DNA of 64,000 nucleotides from VRUE01 sp963805475 (lineage in GTDB: Bacteria; Actinomycetota; Thermoleophilia; Solirubrobacterales; 70-9), in assembly GCA_963805475.1 (NCBI GenBank), contig CAWDUO010000007.1:135321-199320 (forward strand), given 5' to 3'. The notes beneath the pieces are model-generated. The model did no database searches and was not told the origin of the DNA. It worked only from the letters and a program-made list of their open reading frames with translations. The position numbers and the translations under genes were made by a program. Shown here piece by piece: positions 14,898 to 23,736 of the stretch. Positions within the stretch are counted from its first letter, which is position 1; every line of letters begins with the position of its first letter.

Positions 14898-17800
14898 GAA
14901 GCCGGGAGCATATCTTTTCCGGCGCTCGGCAAGCTATCCGCCGCCCCACGCAGGCCCGCGGCCAGCGCCAGCACGGCGTCGAGGCGCGCCTGCGGCTCCT
15001 CGGGCACGCGCAGCGAGGCGGTCTTCTCGCGCCACTCGTACAGCGCCCCCTCGACCCGCTCGGCGAGCGCGCCCGCCGCCGCGGAGTCGAGCTCGACGCC
15101 GACCACGCTGAGCCGTCCGCCGCGCAGCTCGACGCTGCGCGCCCCCGCCAAGCGCAGCTCGATCCGCGCCTTCTGCAGCGCCAGCAGGTTCTCTGCCTCG
15201 CGCGGCGGCGGGCCGAAGCGATCCTTCAGCTCGTCGGCGATCGCCCGCAGCTCGCCCGGCGCGCGGGCGGCGACGATGCGCCGGTGGACGTCGATCTTCG
15301 CCGCCTCGAAGGGGACGTAGGAGGCCGGCAGGTAGGCGTCGACCGGCACGTCGAAGCGCAGCGGCTCGGGCTCCTCCTCCCCGCCTTCCCCTCCCTCCCG
15401 CGCGGCGGCCTCGGCGACCGCCTCGTCGATCATCTGGCAGTAGAGCTCGAAGCCGACCGCGGCGACGTGGCCCGACTGCTCGTCGCCGAGCAGGTCGCCG
15501 GCGCCGCGGATGTCGAGGTCGCGCATCGCGATCTTGAAGCCCGAGCCGAGCTCGGTGTGGTCGGCGAGGGTCGAGAGCCGGGCCGCCGCGTCCTCGGTCA
15601 GCGCCTCGGCGCTCGGGTAGAGCAGGTAGGCGAAGGCGCGCTCGCGCGAGCGCCCGACGCGGCCGCGGATCTGGTAGGCCTGCGCGAGCCCGAGCCGGTC
15701 GGCGCGCTCGACGATCAGCGTGTTGGCGGTGGGGATGTCGAGCCCGGACTCGATGATCGTCGTTGTCGCCAGCACGTCGGCCTCGCCGCGCAGGAAGCCC
15801 ATCATCGTCTCCTCCAGCTGGGTCTCCTCCATCTGCCCGTGCGCTTCGACCACGCGCGCGCCCGGCGCCAGGCCGCGGATCTGCTCGGCGACCTCGGGCA
15901 GGCTCTCGATCCGGTTGTGCAGGAAGAAGGCCTGGCCGCCGCGCTCGAGCTCGCGGGCGATCGCCTTGCGCACCAGGTCCTCGTCGTATGGGCCGACGTA
16001 GGTGCGGACCGGGCGCCGGCCCTCCGGCGGCGTCTCGATCGTCGAGATGTCGCGCAGCCCGGCGAGGCTCATCTGCAGCGTGCGCGGGATCGGCGTCGCC
16101 GAGAGCGCCAGCACGTCGACCTTCAGCTTCAGCTGGCGCAGCAGCTCCTTCTGCTTGACGCCGAAGCGCTGCTCCTCGTCGACTATGAGGAGTCCGAGGT
16201 CCTTGGCGCGCACGTCGCGCGAGAGCAGCCGGTGGGTGCCGACGAGCACGTCGACCTCCCCCGCCTCGAAGCGCCTCAGCACCTCCTTGACCTCGGCCGG
16301 CTTGCGCAGCCGCGAGACCCAGTCGAGCGTGAACGGCAGGTCGGCGAGCCGCTCGCGGAAGGTGCCGTGGTGCTGCTGGGCGAGGATCGTCGTCGGCGCC
16401 AGCAGCATCACCTGCTTGCCGTCGGCGGCCGCCTTGACCGCGGCGCGCAGCGCCACCTCGGTCTTGCCGAAGCCGACGTCGCCGCAGATCAGGCGGTCCA
16501 TCGGCTGCTCGGACTCCATGTCGCCCTTGACCGCCTCGATCGCCTCCAGCTGGTCGGCGGTCTCGCGGTAGGGGAAGGCGGCCTCCATCTGCGCCTGCCA
16601 CTCGCCGTCGGGCGGGAAGGCGTGGCCCTTGCGGGCGCGGCGCTCGGCGTAGAGGTTGAGCAGCTCGCCGGCGAGCGCGCCGGCCGCTTTGCGGGCGCGC
16701 GCCTTCATGTTCTGCCAGCGCTTGCCGCCGAGCGCCGAGAGCGCCGGTTCGGCGCCGGCGCCGACGTAGCGGCTCAGCTTGGCGAGCTGGTCGGTGGGGA
16801 CGTAGACGCGGTCCTCGCCCTTGTATTCGAGGTAGAGGTAGTCGCGGCTGACGCCGCCGACCTCGCGCGTCTCGAAGCCGGCGAAGCGGGCGACGCCGTG
16901 GTCCTCGTGGACGACGTGGTCGCCGACCCGCAGGTCGCTGAAGGCGAGCCGGCCGCGGCCGGTGCGGGCGGCGGGCTCGGCGCGGCGGCGCCGGTGGACG
17001 AGGCGGCGGAAGGGGTAGACGGCGAGCCGCAGCTCGGGGCTGACGAAGCCCTCGCGCAGGCGCGCCTCGGCGAAGTGGAGGCCGGGGTCGGGCGAGAGCC
17101 GGCCGCCCTCGAGGATCCGCGCGTCGAGCCGGTCGAGGCCGTAGCGGGCGCGCTCAGCCTCGCCGATCGCGTCGAAGGCGACGACGGTGCGGTAGCCGGA
17201 GCGGACCAGCTTCTCCAGCTCTCCCTCGGCCTCCTTGACGCTGCGTGCGGGGGACTCGGCGCGCGAGGCGCGCAGCGCGGTCTCGTCGTCGCCGTGCGGA
17301 GCGGCGAGGGAGAGCACCGCGCGGGCGGCGAGCGGGGCGGAGACGTCGACGTAGAGGTGGCGCGCGTCCTCGGCGTGCATCGCCGCGGTCGCGTCCTCCC
17401 AGTGGTCGCGCAGGGCGGGCTCGATCTCCTCGGCGGCGACGAGGATCACGGCGGCCCCGGGCGGGACGAGGTCGAGCGGGGCGCCGAAGCGCTCCAGCGG
17501 CAGCGCCTCGGCGGCGCTCGGCGCCTCCTCCCCCTTCTCGGCGGCCTCCATCGCCGCCAGCTCGGCCATTTCGCGGTGCTCGGCGTCGAGCTCGGCGGCC
17601 GGCGCCAGCTCGACCCGCTCGGCCTCGCCGAGCGAGCGCTGGGTGAAGGTCGAGAACCAGCGCATCGACTCGATCTCGTCGCCGAACAGGTCGATCCGCA
17701 CGGCGCGCTCCTCGGTCGCCGGGTAGACGTCGAGAATGCCGCCGCGGACGGCGAACTGGCCGCGCTCGACGACCTGCTCGACCCGCTGGTAGCCGGCGGC

Positions 17801-18358
17801 GTCGAGGTCGCGCGCCGCGGCGGCGAGGTCGAGCTCCTCGCCCCGGGCGAGGGCGAAGCCGGCGGGGCGCAGCGAGGCGTCGGGCACGGCCTCCGCGAGC
17901 GCCGTGGCGGAGGCGACGACGACCGCGTCGCCGCCCTCGGACACACCGACTCGGTCGCGCTCCGCTCCCGGATTCATCGGACTGTGACGCTCGCTCCGCG
18001 CACCCGATAGCGCGTCGAGCGCGTCGATCCGCAGGCCGACGAGGTGCGGCGGCGGGGTGACGTGCGAGGCGTAGCCGGTGCCGCGCGAGGGGTAGAAGCG
18101 GACGCGTCGCGGCGCCAGGTAGGCGCGCAGGTCGGCGGCCAGGTCGCGGGCGGAACGGTCGTCGGCGGCGACCAGCAGGGCGGGACGCTCGGCGAGGCCG
18201 CGGTCGTCCTCCAGCAGCGTCGCCAGCAGCAGCGGCCGCAGCGTCTCCGAGGCGCCGATCTCCACCGGCGCGCCGGCGGCGGCCGCGCGCACCTCGCCGG
18301 CGAGCGCGTGCAGGCGCTCGCTCTCGGCGGCGATCTCGAGGAGCGGGCGAAGACTCAC
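14894..18358 (-). CDS. mfd: Transcription-repair coupling factor Mfd
   Basis: 1154 residues. Order: UvrB-like N-terminal part (GTGYASHVTPP), CarD-like RNA polymerase interaction domain (LRVGDHVVHEDHGVARFAGF), then the SF2 helicase with Walker A GDVGFGKTEVA, DEEQRFGV, SATPIPRTLQMSL and TTIIESGLDIPTANTLIVER, and TRCF C-terminal domain. It removes stalled RNA polymerase and recruits UvrA. Between DALSGARSE and GGDAVVVASA is an unusual segment of about 25 residues (around 17935-18010) absent from typical Mfd. The GTG start overlaps the enoyl-CoA hydratase stop. Confidence 0.97.
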   Translation of the reverse strand: MSLRPLLEIAAESERLHALAGEVRAAAAGAPVEIGASETLRPLLLATLLEDDRGLAERPALLVAADDRSARDLAADLRAYLAPRRVRFYPSRGTGYASHVTPPPHLVGLRIDALDALSGARSERHSPMNPGAERDRVGVSEGGDAVVVASATALAEAVPDASLRPAGFALARGEELDLAAAARDLDAAGYQRVEQVVERGQFAVRGGILDVYPATEERAVRIDLFGDEIESMRWFSTFTQRSLGEAERVELAPAAELDAEHREMAELAAMEAAEKGEEAPSAAEALPLERFGAPLDLVPPGAAVILVAAEEIEPALRDHWEDATAAMHAEDARHLYVDVSAPLAARAVLSLAAPHGDDETALRASRAESPARSVKEAEGELEKLVRSGYRTVVAFDAIGEAERARYGLDRLDARILEGGRLSPDPGLHFAEARLREGFVSPELRLAVYPFRRLVHRRRRAEPAARTGRGRLAFSDLRVGDHVVHEDHGVARFAGFETREVGGVSRDYLYLEYKGEDRVYVPTDQLAKLSRYVGAGAEPALSALGGKRWQNMKARARKAAGALAGELLNLYAERRARKGHAFPPDGEWQAQMEAAFPYRETADQLEAIEAVKGDMESEQPMDRLICGDVGFGKTEVALRAAVKAAADGKQVMLLAPTTILAQQHHGTFRERLADLPFTLDWVSRLRKPAEVKEVLRRFEAGEVDVLVGTHRLLSRDVRAKDLGLLIVDEEQRFGVKQKELLRQLKLKVDVLALSATPIPRTLQMSLAGLRDISTIETPPEGRRPVRTYVGPYDEDLVRKAIARELERGGQAFFLHNRIESLPEVAEQIRGLAPGARVVEAHGQMEETQLEETMMGFLRGEADVLATTTIIESGLDIPTANTLIVERADRLGLAQAYQIRGRVGRSRERAFAYLLYPSAEALTEDAAARLSTLADHTELGSGFKIAMRDLDIRGAGDLLGDEQSGHVAAVGFELYCQMIDEAVAEAAAREGGEGGEEEPEPLRFDVPVDAYLPASYVPFEAAKIDVHRRIVAARAPGELRAIADELKDRFGPPPREAENLLALQKARIELRLAGARSVELRGGRLSVVGVELDSAAAGALAERVEGALYEWREKTASLRVPEEPQARLDAVLALAAGLRGAADSLPSAGKDMLPAS

Positions 18359-19077
18359 TCAGAAAACGGTAGACCGGGGCCGGTGCGGGCCCATTCCACC
18401 TGTCCGATCCCCTCGGCCTTCGAGCGGCCCTCGACGTCGTCCCACTCGTGCAGCATGCGCTTCAGGCGGGCGACCGCCTCGGGCGGGTGGGCGGCGACGC
18501 TCGCCGCCAGCTCCAGCGCCGATTCCTCGGTCGCCGCGGCGGGGGCGACGCGGTTGACGAGGCCAAGGCGCAGCGCCTCATCGGCGCCGACCGTGCGCGA
18601 GGTGAGGAGCAGGTACTTGGCGGCGGCGAGCCCGCAGAGGGTGACGAGGCGGGCCGGGCCGACCGGGACGCCGAGCGCGGCGCCGGGGAAGCGCAGGCGC
18701 AGGTTGGCGCCGCCGACGCGCAGGTCGCAGGCGACCGCGACCTCGGCGCCGCCGCCGACCACGTCGCCGTGACAGGCGGCGACGGTCGGCTTGGCGAAGG
18801 CGACGATCTCGTCGTAGAGGTCGGCGAAGAGCTGCATGCGGCGCACCTTGCCCTGCTCGTCGAGCTGCTCCTTCACGTCGGCGCCGGCCGAGAGGCCCAT
18901 CTGGTCGGAGGAGGAGACGACGAGCACGCGGACCGCGTCGTCCCCGCGGGCCGCCGCCAGGTGCGCCAGCAGCTCCACGAGCATCGCCGTGTCGATCGCG
19001 TTACGCGCCTCGGGCCGGTCGAGGCGCAGCAGGGCGACGCCGCGCTCGTCGACCTCGTAAGTGGTGCGCTCACTCAT
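18355..19077 (-). CDS. Enoyl-CoA hydratase/isomerase family protein
   Basis: 240 residues with the crotonase fold: LLRLDRPEARNAIDTAM, the oxyanion-hole stretch SAGADVKEQ, then GDVVGGGAEVAVACDLRVGG. The usual second glutamate (in PEIxLG) is replaced (RLRFPGAALGVPVG), so hydratase chemistry may be altered; only the first Glu is kept. It lies between pth and mfd with overlaps on both sides, which is odd company for a CoA enzyme. Substrate unknown. Confidence 0.85.
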   Translation of the reverse strand: MSERTTYEVDERGVALLRLDRPEARNAIDTAMLVELLAHLAAARGDDAVRVLVVSSSDQMGLSAGADVKEQLDEQGKVRRMQLFADLYDEIVAFAKPTVAACHGDVVGGGAEVAVACDLRVGGANLRLRFPGAALGVPVGPARLVTLCGLAAAKYLLLTSRTVGADEALRLGLVNRVAPAAATEESALELAASVAAHPPEAVARLKRMLHEWDDVEGRSKAEGIGQVEWARTGPGLPFSE

Positions 19078-19627
19078 CGGCGCCGGAGGCTATTTGGTCG
19101 ACGAGGCGCTCGGCCTCGTCGGCGGCGCCGGCGACGAGCGCCTCGACCTCGGGGCGCGGCTCGCGGAAGCGGGAGAGGACGTAGGCGGCGACGACCTCGG
19201 GGTCGGTCGAGTCGGGACGGCCGACGCCGGCGCGCACGCGCCAGAACTCGGCGCCGCCGAGGCCTCGCTTGAGGCTCTTCAGCCCGTTGTGCCCGGCGAG
19301 GCCGCCGCCGAGCCGGCTGCGCACCTCCCCGAACGGCAGGTCGATCTCGTCGTGGACGACGATCACGTGGTCGAGCGGGGCCTTGAGCGAGCCGCGCGCC
19401 GGGCCGGCGCACTCTCCGGAGGCGTTCATGTAGGTCTGCGGCCGCAGGACCGCGACCCGCGGGCCGCCGACCCCCGCGCGCCCCGCGGCGATCAGGCCGC
19501 CGAACTTCTGCTTCGCCCGCGGCAGGTCCCAGCGGCGCGACAGCTCCTCCGCCACCTCGAAGCCGACGTTGTGGCGGCTGCCGGCGTGCTCGGCCCCGGG
19601 ATTGCCGAGACCGACGATGAGGATCAG
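19070..19627 (-). CDS. pth: Peptidyl-tRNA hydrolase with apparently non-canonical start
   Basis: About 185 residues. The frame upstream of the first GTG (19555) contains the conserved N-terminus LIVGLGNPGAEHAGSRHNVG, including catalytic His in RHNVG, so translation must begin farther up. No ATG, GTG or TTG is available there before the rplY stop at 19630; CTG 19627 is the best candidate, a few nt after GGGGA. PQTYMNASGE and VVHDEIDLPFGEVRSRLGGG with AGHNGLKS complete the active site. It frees tRNA from stalled peptidyl-tRNA. It is coupled to rplY. Confidence 0.92.
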   Translation of the reverse strand: MILIVGLGNPGAEHAGSRHNVGFEVAEELSRRWDLPRAKQKFGGLIAAGRAGVGGPRVAVLRPQTYMNASGECAGPARGSLKAPLDHVIVVHDEIDLPFGEVRSRLGGGLAGHNGLKSLKRGLGGAEFWRVRAGVGRPDSTDPEVVAAYVLSRFREPRPEVEALVAGAADEAERLVDQIASGADE

Positions 19628-19629
19628 GG

Positions 19630-20334
19630 CTACTCCCCGCCGGACTCGCCGGACTCGCCCGAGTCGTCGCCCTCGCCCTCCTCGCCGCCCTCCTCGGCGG
19701 CCGGGGCCTCGCCCTCCTCGCCGACCAGCTCGGCCTCCTCCTCGACCTCGGGCTCGGGCTCTTCCTCGACGCGCGGCGGCGAGAGGGTGGCGATAGTGAT
19801 CTCGTCGAGATCCTCGGCGACGAACTTGGCGCCCTGCGGGGCGGTGACGGCGGAGAGCGTGACGGTGTCGTTGATCTGCATCTCCGAGACGTCGGCGACG
19901 AGCCGCTCGGGGATCTCGGCCGGCAGCGCTTCCACCGTCACCTCGTGGGTGACCTGCTCGAGCACGCCGCCCTCCTTGACGCCGGGCGCGGCCTCGGCGC
20001 CCTCGAGCTCGATCGCGACCTCCGCCTGGATCGCCTCGTCGAGCTTCACTTCCTGCAGGTCGATGTGCTGGAGGCCGCCCTTGACCGGGTGCAGCTGCTG
20101 CTCCTTGAGCACGACCGGGACGGCTTTGGAGCCCTCCACCTCGAGGTCGAAGAGGGCGTGGCCGGCGCCGAGCACGGTGCGCACGTCGCGCTCGACCGCC
20201 TGGAAGTGGCGCGCCTCGGCGCCGCCTGCGTAGACGACGCCGGGGACGAGTTTCTCGCCGCGCAGGCGGCGGGCGCTGCGCGAGCCGAAGTCGGTGCGCG
20301 GCGCGGCTTTGAGAGTTTCGCGGCTGCTGGCCAT
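19630..20334 (-). CDS. rplY: Ribosomal protein L25 / general stress protein Ctc
   Basis: 234 residues, the long Ctc (TL5) form. The N-terminal L25 domain (FGSRSARRLRGEKLVPGVVY, QLHPVKGGLQHIDLQEVKLD) binds 5S rRNA. The C-terminal TL5 beta domain (EQVTHEVTVEALPAEIPERL, VTAPQGAKF) is followed by a long acidic tail. The start is ATG 20334; the upstream open frame is antisense to the ABC1 kinase and rejected. It heads the long minus-strand run rplY-pth-ech-mfd-ppiC-eno. Confidence 0.93.
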   Translation of the reverse strand: MASSRETLKAAPRTDFGSRSARRLRGEKLVPGVVYAGGAEARHFQAVERDVRTVLGAGHALFDLEVEGSKAVPVVLKEQQLHPVKGGLQHIDLQEVKLDEAIQAEVAIELEGAEAAPGVKEGGVLEQVTHEVTVEALPAEIPERLVADVSEMQINDTVTLSAVTAPQGAKFVAEDLDEITIATLSPPRVEEEPEPEVEEEAELVGEEGEAPAAEEGGEEGEGDDSGESGESGGE

Positions 20335-20358
20335 CGGACGGGAGAGGATACTGCGTGC

Positions 20359-21792
20359 ATGGCGGACGATGCGAAGATCCCCAAGGGGCGCCTGCGCCGC
20401 TCGGCCAAGCTGGGCTCGATCGTCGGCGTGCAGGGAGCGCGCTACGCGGGGACGAAGGCGACCAACGTCGGCCGCTCCGAGGAGGAGGGCAAAGAGCGGC
20501 TGGAGCAGCGCCACCTGGAGACGGCGATGAAGATGGTCGGCGCGCTCGGCCAGATGAAGGGCGCGGCGATGAAGCTGGGGCAGTTCGCCTCCTTCATCGA
20601 CACGGAGTTCCTGCCGCCGGAGTACGCCGAGATCTACCAGGAGCAGCTCGCGAAGCTGCGCACCTCGGCGCCGCCGATGCCCTGGGAGAAAGTCGAGAAG
20701 GTGCTCGACGAGGAGTGGGACGGCGAACCCGTCGACGAGCTGTTCGCCGAGTTCGAGCACGAGGCGTTCGCCGCCGCCTCGATCGGCCAGGTGCACCGCG
20801 CCGAGCTGCTCGACGGGCGCCGGGTCGCGGTCAAGATCCAGTACCCGGGGATCGCCGAGGCGCTCGACGCCGACCTGCGCAACGCGGGGACGATCGTGCG
20901 GCTGGCGCGGGCGCTGGCGCCCGGCCTCGACGCGAAGGCGATCGCGCATGAGATCCGCGAGCGGGTGATGGAGGAGCTCGACTACGAGTACGAGGCGCAG
21001 AACCAGCGCTCCTTCGCGCGCGCCTACCGCGACCACCCGTTCATCTACGTGCCGGAAGTGGTGACGCGGCTCTCCCGGCGGCGCGTCCTGGTAACCGAGC
21101 TGGTCGAGGGGCTCGACTTCGAGGCGATCAAGCAGCTGCCGCACGAGCAGCGCAGCCGCTTCGGCGAGATCGTCTTCCGCGGCAGCTTCGGCTCGATCTA
21201 CCACCTGCAGCACTTCAACGCCGACCCCCACCCCGGCAACTACCTGCTGATGGAGGACGGCCGCGTCGCCTTCCTCGACTTCGGGATGACGAAGAAGCTC
21301 GACCGCGAGCAGATCCTGCTCGAGCAGCGGGCCTTCGACGCCGCCTCGCGCGACGACCCCGAAGCCTTCCGCGAGGCGCTGCATGAGCTCGGCTTCGTCA
21401 AGAACCCGTCGAAGCTCGACGCCGAGCGGCTGCTGGATCACATGCGCGCGGTCGGCGGCTGGTTCGTGATGGAGGACCGCGAGCTGGAGATCACGCCGAA
21501 GCGCGTGATGAAGATCATCGAGTCGACCAACGACCCGCGCTCGGAGTACTTCGACCTGATGCGGCGCGAGTCGATCCCGGCCGACGAGCTGATGGGGCGG
21601 CGGATGGAAATCGGCGTCGTCGCCGTGCTCGGCCAGCTGCGGGCGAAGCGCAACTGGCACCGGATCGCCCGCGAGTGGATCTACGCCGACCCGCCGGCGA
21701 CCGAGCTGGGCGAGCAGGAGTGGGAGTACTTCGAAGGACGGGGCGTCCCGAGAATCCCGATCACCGAGCGGTCGCTCGAAGGCGGAGCCTGA
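20359..21792 (+). CDS. ABC1/UbiB-family atypical kinase (AarF-like)
   Basis: 477 residues. The ABC1 signature is clear: KxGQ motif in MKLGQFASFIDTEFLPPEY, the Ala-rich loop EAFAAASIGQVHRAEL, VAVKIQYPGI (kinase lysine), the catalytic HFNADPHPGNYLLM and FLDFGMTKK (DFG). Members act as ATPases or kinases in isoprenoid-lipid or quinone metabolism. No ubiquinone or menaquinone gene is nearby. The start at 20359 is divergent from rplY with only 24 bp between them. Confidence 0.9.
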   Translation: MADDAKIPKGRLRRSAKLGSIVGVQGARYAGTKATNVGRSEEEGKERLEQRHLETAMKMVGALGQMKGAAMKLGQFASFIDTEFLPPEYAEIYQEQLAKLRTSAPPMPWEKVEKVLDEEWDGEPVDELFAEFEHEAFAAASIGQVHRAELLDGRRVAVKIQYPGIAEALDADLRNAGTIVRLARALAPGLDAKAIAHEIRERVMEELDYEYEAQNQRSFARAYRDHPFIYVPEVVTRLSRRRVLVTELVEGLDFEAIKQLPHEQRSRFGEIVFRGSFGSIYHLQHFNADPHPGNYLLMEDGRVAFLDFGMTKKLDREQILLEQRAFDAASRDDPEAFREALHELGFVKNPSKLDAERLLDHMRAVGGWFVMEDRELEITPKRVMKIIESTNDPRSEYFDLMRRESIPADELMGRRMEIGVVAVLGQLRAKRNWHRIAREWIYADPPATELGEQEWEYFEGRGVPRIPITERSLEGGA

Positions 21793-21803
21793 GTCGTCGA
21801 TTC

Positions 21804-21837
21804 CGCCTTTTTCCACACTCCAGTGTGGTCAAAGTCG
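21804..21837. terminator. Bidirectional terminator-like hairpin, possibly degenerate PAL-C
   Basis: CCACACT (21813-21819) / AGTGTGG (21822-21828) flanked by TTTTT on one side and TCAAA on the other, between convergent ABC1 and GDPD genes. The core resembles PAL-C (TTTTTCCAC...GTGG..AAAAAGTCG). The GDPD stop codon lies within it. Confidence 0.6.
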
Positions 21838-22557
21838 GAAACGATTGAATAGGCGGGGGTCGTTGGTGCAGATGCCGTGGACGCCGGCGCGGGCCAGCTT
21901 CGCCATGCGGACCGGGTCGTCGACGGTCCAGGCGATCAGCTCCACGCCGGCGAGGTCGGCGATGCCTGCGAGGCGCTTGCTGACCAACGGGTGGTAGACC
22001 CACATCGCGTCGACGCCGAGCTTCGGCAGCTCGCGAGCGGCGAGGCCGGGCAGGCGCTCGCGCATCCAGACGAGGGCGGCGAGCATCGGCGCCCTCGCCC
22101 AGCGCTTGGAGGTCCAGTCCTTCGTCACTTTGGGATAGGTCCAGCCGCGCCGCAGCCGCGGCTCCAGCTCGCGGATCCGCGCCAGGGTCGAGAGCTCCAT
22201 AGTCGAGACCATCGCCCGCTCGACCAGGCCGCGCTCGCGCACCGCGGCGACGATCTCCTCCTCGCGGCCGGGAAGCTTGATGTCGAGGTCGATCTCGACC
22301 CGATCGAGCGGCGGCGCGAGGAAGGCGTCGAGCGCCTGCCCCAGCGTCAGCGGCTCTCGCCGTCCGGCGTCGTCCCAGTCATGGGCGACGACGAGATCCG
22401 AATCGGGATTCCTCAGACGAAGAACATCCATCTCGATGACATCCACCCCAACCTCAACCGCTTTCCTAAAACTCTCCAGGGTGTTGCCGGGATGAATTAA
22501 GTCAGCACCCTTATGCCCGATTCTCAGCAGTTCAGAGCGGTCGGCAAGGCGAGACAT
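21829..22557 (-). CDS. Glycerophosphodiester phosphodiesterase family protein
   Basis: 242 residues from ATG 22557. GDPD motifs: IGHKGADLIHPGNTLESFRK (usual form HRG), VIEMDVLRLRNPD, LVVAHDWDD, VEIDLDIKLPG and the terminal AWTVDDPVRMAKLARAGVHG with ICTNDPRLF. It should cleave glycerophosphodiesters to glycerol-3-phosphate and an alcohol. There is no evident signal peptide, so it is probably cytoplasmic. It is the last gene of glmU-prs-GDPD. Confidence 0.9.
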   Translation of the reverse strand: MSRLADRSELLRIGHKGADLIHPGNTLESFRKAVEVGVDVIEMDVLRLRNPDSDLVVAHDWDDAGRREPLTLGQALDAFLAPPLDRVEIDLDIKLPGREEEIVAAVRERGLVERAMVSTMELSTLARIRELEPRLRRGWTYPKVTKDWTSKRWARAPMLAALVWMRERLPGLAARELPKLGVDAMWVYHPLVSKRLAGIADLAGVELIAWTVDDPVRMAKLARAGVHGICTNDPRLFNRFRL

Positions 22558-22586
22558 GGATGGCTGGGGGGTCAGGACCAAGCGAT

Positions 22587-22627
22587 GTCGTCACGAGACG
22601 ACCTCCGTGTAGCAGCGCTACGCGGAG
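22587..22627. terminator. Two adjacent hairpins downstream of prs
   Basis: GTCGTC/GACGAC (22587-22602) and CTCCGTGTAGC/GCTACGCGGAG (22603-22627) lie in the 138-bp gap between prs and the GDPD gene, both on the minus strand. No T-run follows, so they may attenuate or protect mRNA ends. Confidence 0.4.
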
Positions 22628-22695
22628 CGTCGGGGAGGGGCGTCAGCGCGCCGGTCATGGCCGCCCAGACGCCATGGCTCGCCGCAGCCGCCCGC

Positions 22696-23736
22696 TCAAA
22701 ACAACTGATTCTCTCCGGCGAAGATCTCTGAGACCGAGTCGTCGGTGAAGATGCGGCGGATCGAGTCGGCGAAGGTGCCGGCGGTGGAGAGCACGGTGAT
22801 GTTGTCGGGGGCGCCGGGGCGCAGCGGGATCGTGTCGGTGACGACGATCCGCTCGATCGCCGAGTCGGCCAGCCGCTCGTAGGCGGGGCCGGAGAAGACG
22901 CCGTGGGTGGCGCAGGAGATCACCCGCGCGGCGCCCTCGTCGAGCACCGTCTGGGCGGCGGCGCAGAGCGTCCCCGCGGTGTCGATCATGTCGTCGACCA
23001 GCACCGCCGTCTTGCCCTTCACGTCGCCGACCACGTAGCCGATCTCGGCCACCTGCTGGGCCGGGCGCTCCTTCTCCATCACCGCCCAGGTGGTGCCGAT
23101 GCGGCGGGCGAAGTTGCGCGCCGTCTTCACCCGGCCGGCGTCGGGCGAGACGATCACCAGCTCCTCGCTCAGTTCCTGGTCGGCGAACCACTGGGTCAGC
23201 ATCGGCATCGCGGTCATGTGGTCGACCGGGACGTGGAAGAAGCCCTGCACCTGGCCGGCGTGCAGGTCCATCGTGAGGACGCGGTCGACGCCGACCGCCT
23301 CCAGGCACTTGGCCATGATCCGGGCTGAGATCGGCTCGCGCGGCGAGGACTTCTTGTCCTGGCGGGCGTAGCCGTACCAGGGCAGCACGGCGATGATCCG
23401 GTGCGCGGAGGCGCCCTGCGCGGCGTCGATCATCGTCAAGAGCTCGACCAGGGCGTCGTTCGGCGTCATCCCGGTCTGCTCGTTGGCGCAGGTCGACTGG
23501 ACGAGGAAGACGTCGGCGCCGCGGATCGACTCCTCGTAGCGGCAGTAGACCTCGCCGTTGGCGAAGGTCTTCAGCGTCACCTGGCCGAGGTCGAGCTCGA
23601 GCTTGCCGGCGACCTTGGCGGCCAGCTCCATCGAGCTGCGGCCGCCGAAGACCATCATCCGCTTCGAGTAGTCGTGCGGGATCGCGGTCGGGGTCACCTC
23701 CGGCGCCGCCTCTGGACGCTGCTCGATCGTGCTCAA
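22696..23736 (-). CDS. prs: Ribose-phosphate pyrophosphokinase
   Basis: 346 residues, about 20 longer at the N-terminus than usual. The TTG start at 23736 sits in TTGA, overlapping the glmU stop. Motifs: FANGEVYCRYEESIRGADVF, ATP-binding IIAVLPWYGYARQDKKSSPR, MDLHAGQVQGFF, and the PRPP loop VLVDDMIDTAGTLCAAA. It makes PRPP from ribose-5-phosphate and ATP for purines, pyrimidines, His and Trp. The glmU-prs pair is a common bacterial arrangement. Confidence 0.97.
   Translation of the reverse strand: MSTIEQRPEAAPEVTPTAIPHDYSKRMMVFGGRSSMELAAKVAGKLELDLGQVTLKTFANGEVYCRYEESIRGADVFLVQSTCANEQTGMTPNDALVELLTMIDAAQGASAHRIIAVLPWYGYARQDKKSSPREPISARIMAKCLEAVGVDRVLTMDLHAGQVQGFFHVPVDHMTAMPMLTQWFADQELSEELVIVSPDAGRVKTARNFARRIGTTWAVMEKERPAQQVAEIGYVVGDVKGKTAVLVDDMIDTAGTLCAAAQTVLDEGAARVISCATHGVFSGPAYERLADSAIERIVVTDTIPLRPGAPDNITVLSTAGTFADSIRRIFTDDSVSEIFAGENQLF

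Noticed and set aside
14738..18010. 1090-codon open frame opposite mfd
   Set aside because: Same reason; mfd is complete on the minus strand and the shadow frame has no recognisable domain.
22696..22740. GATTCTCTCCGGCG near the prs stop as a PAL-A copy
   Set aside because: It encodes the conserved prs C-terminus (FAGENQLF), and no partner stem is present.
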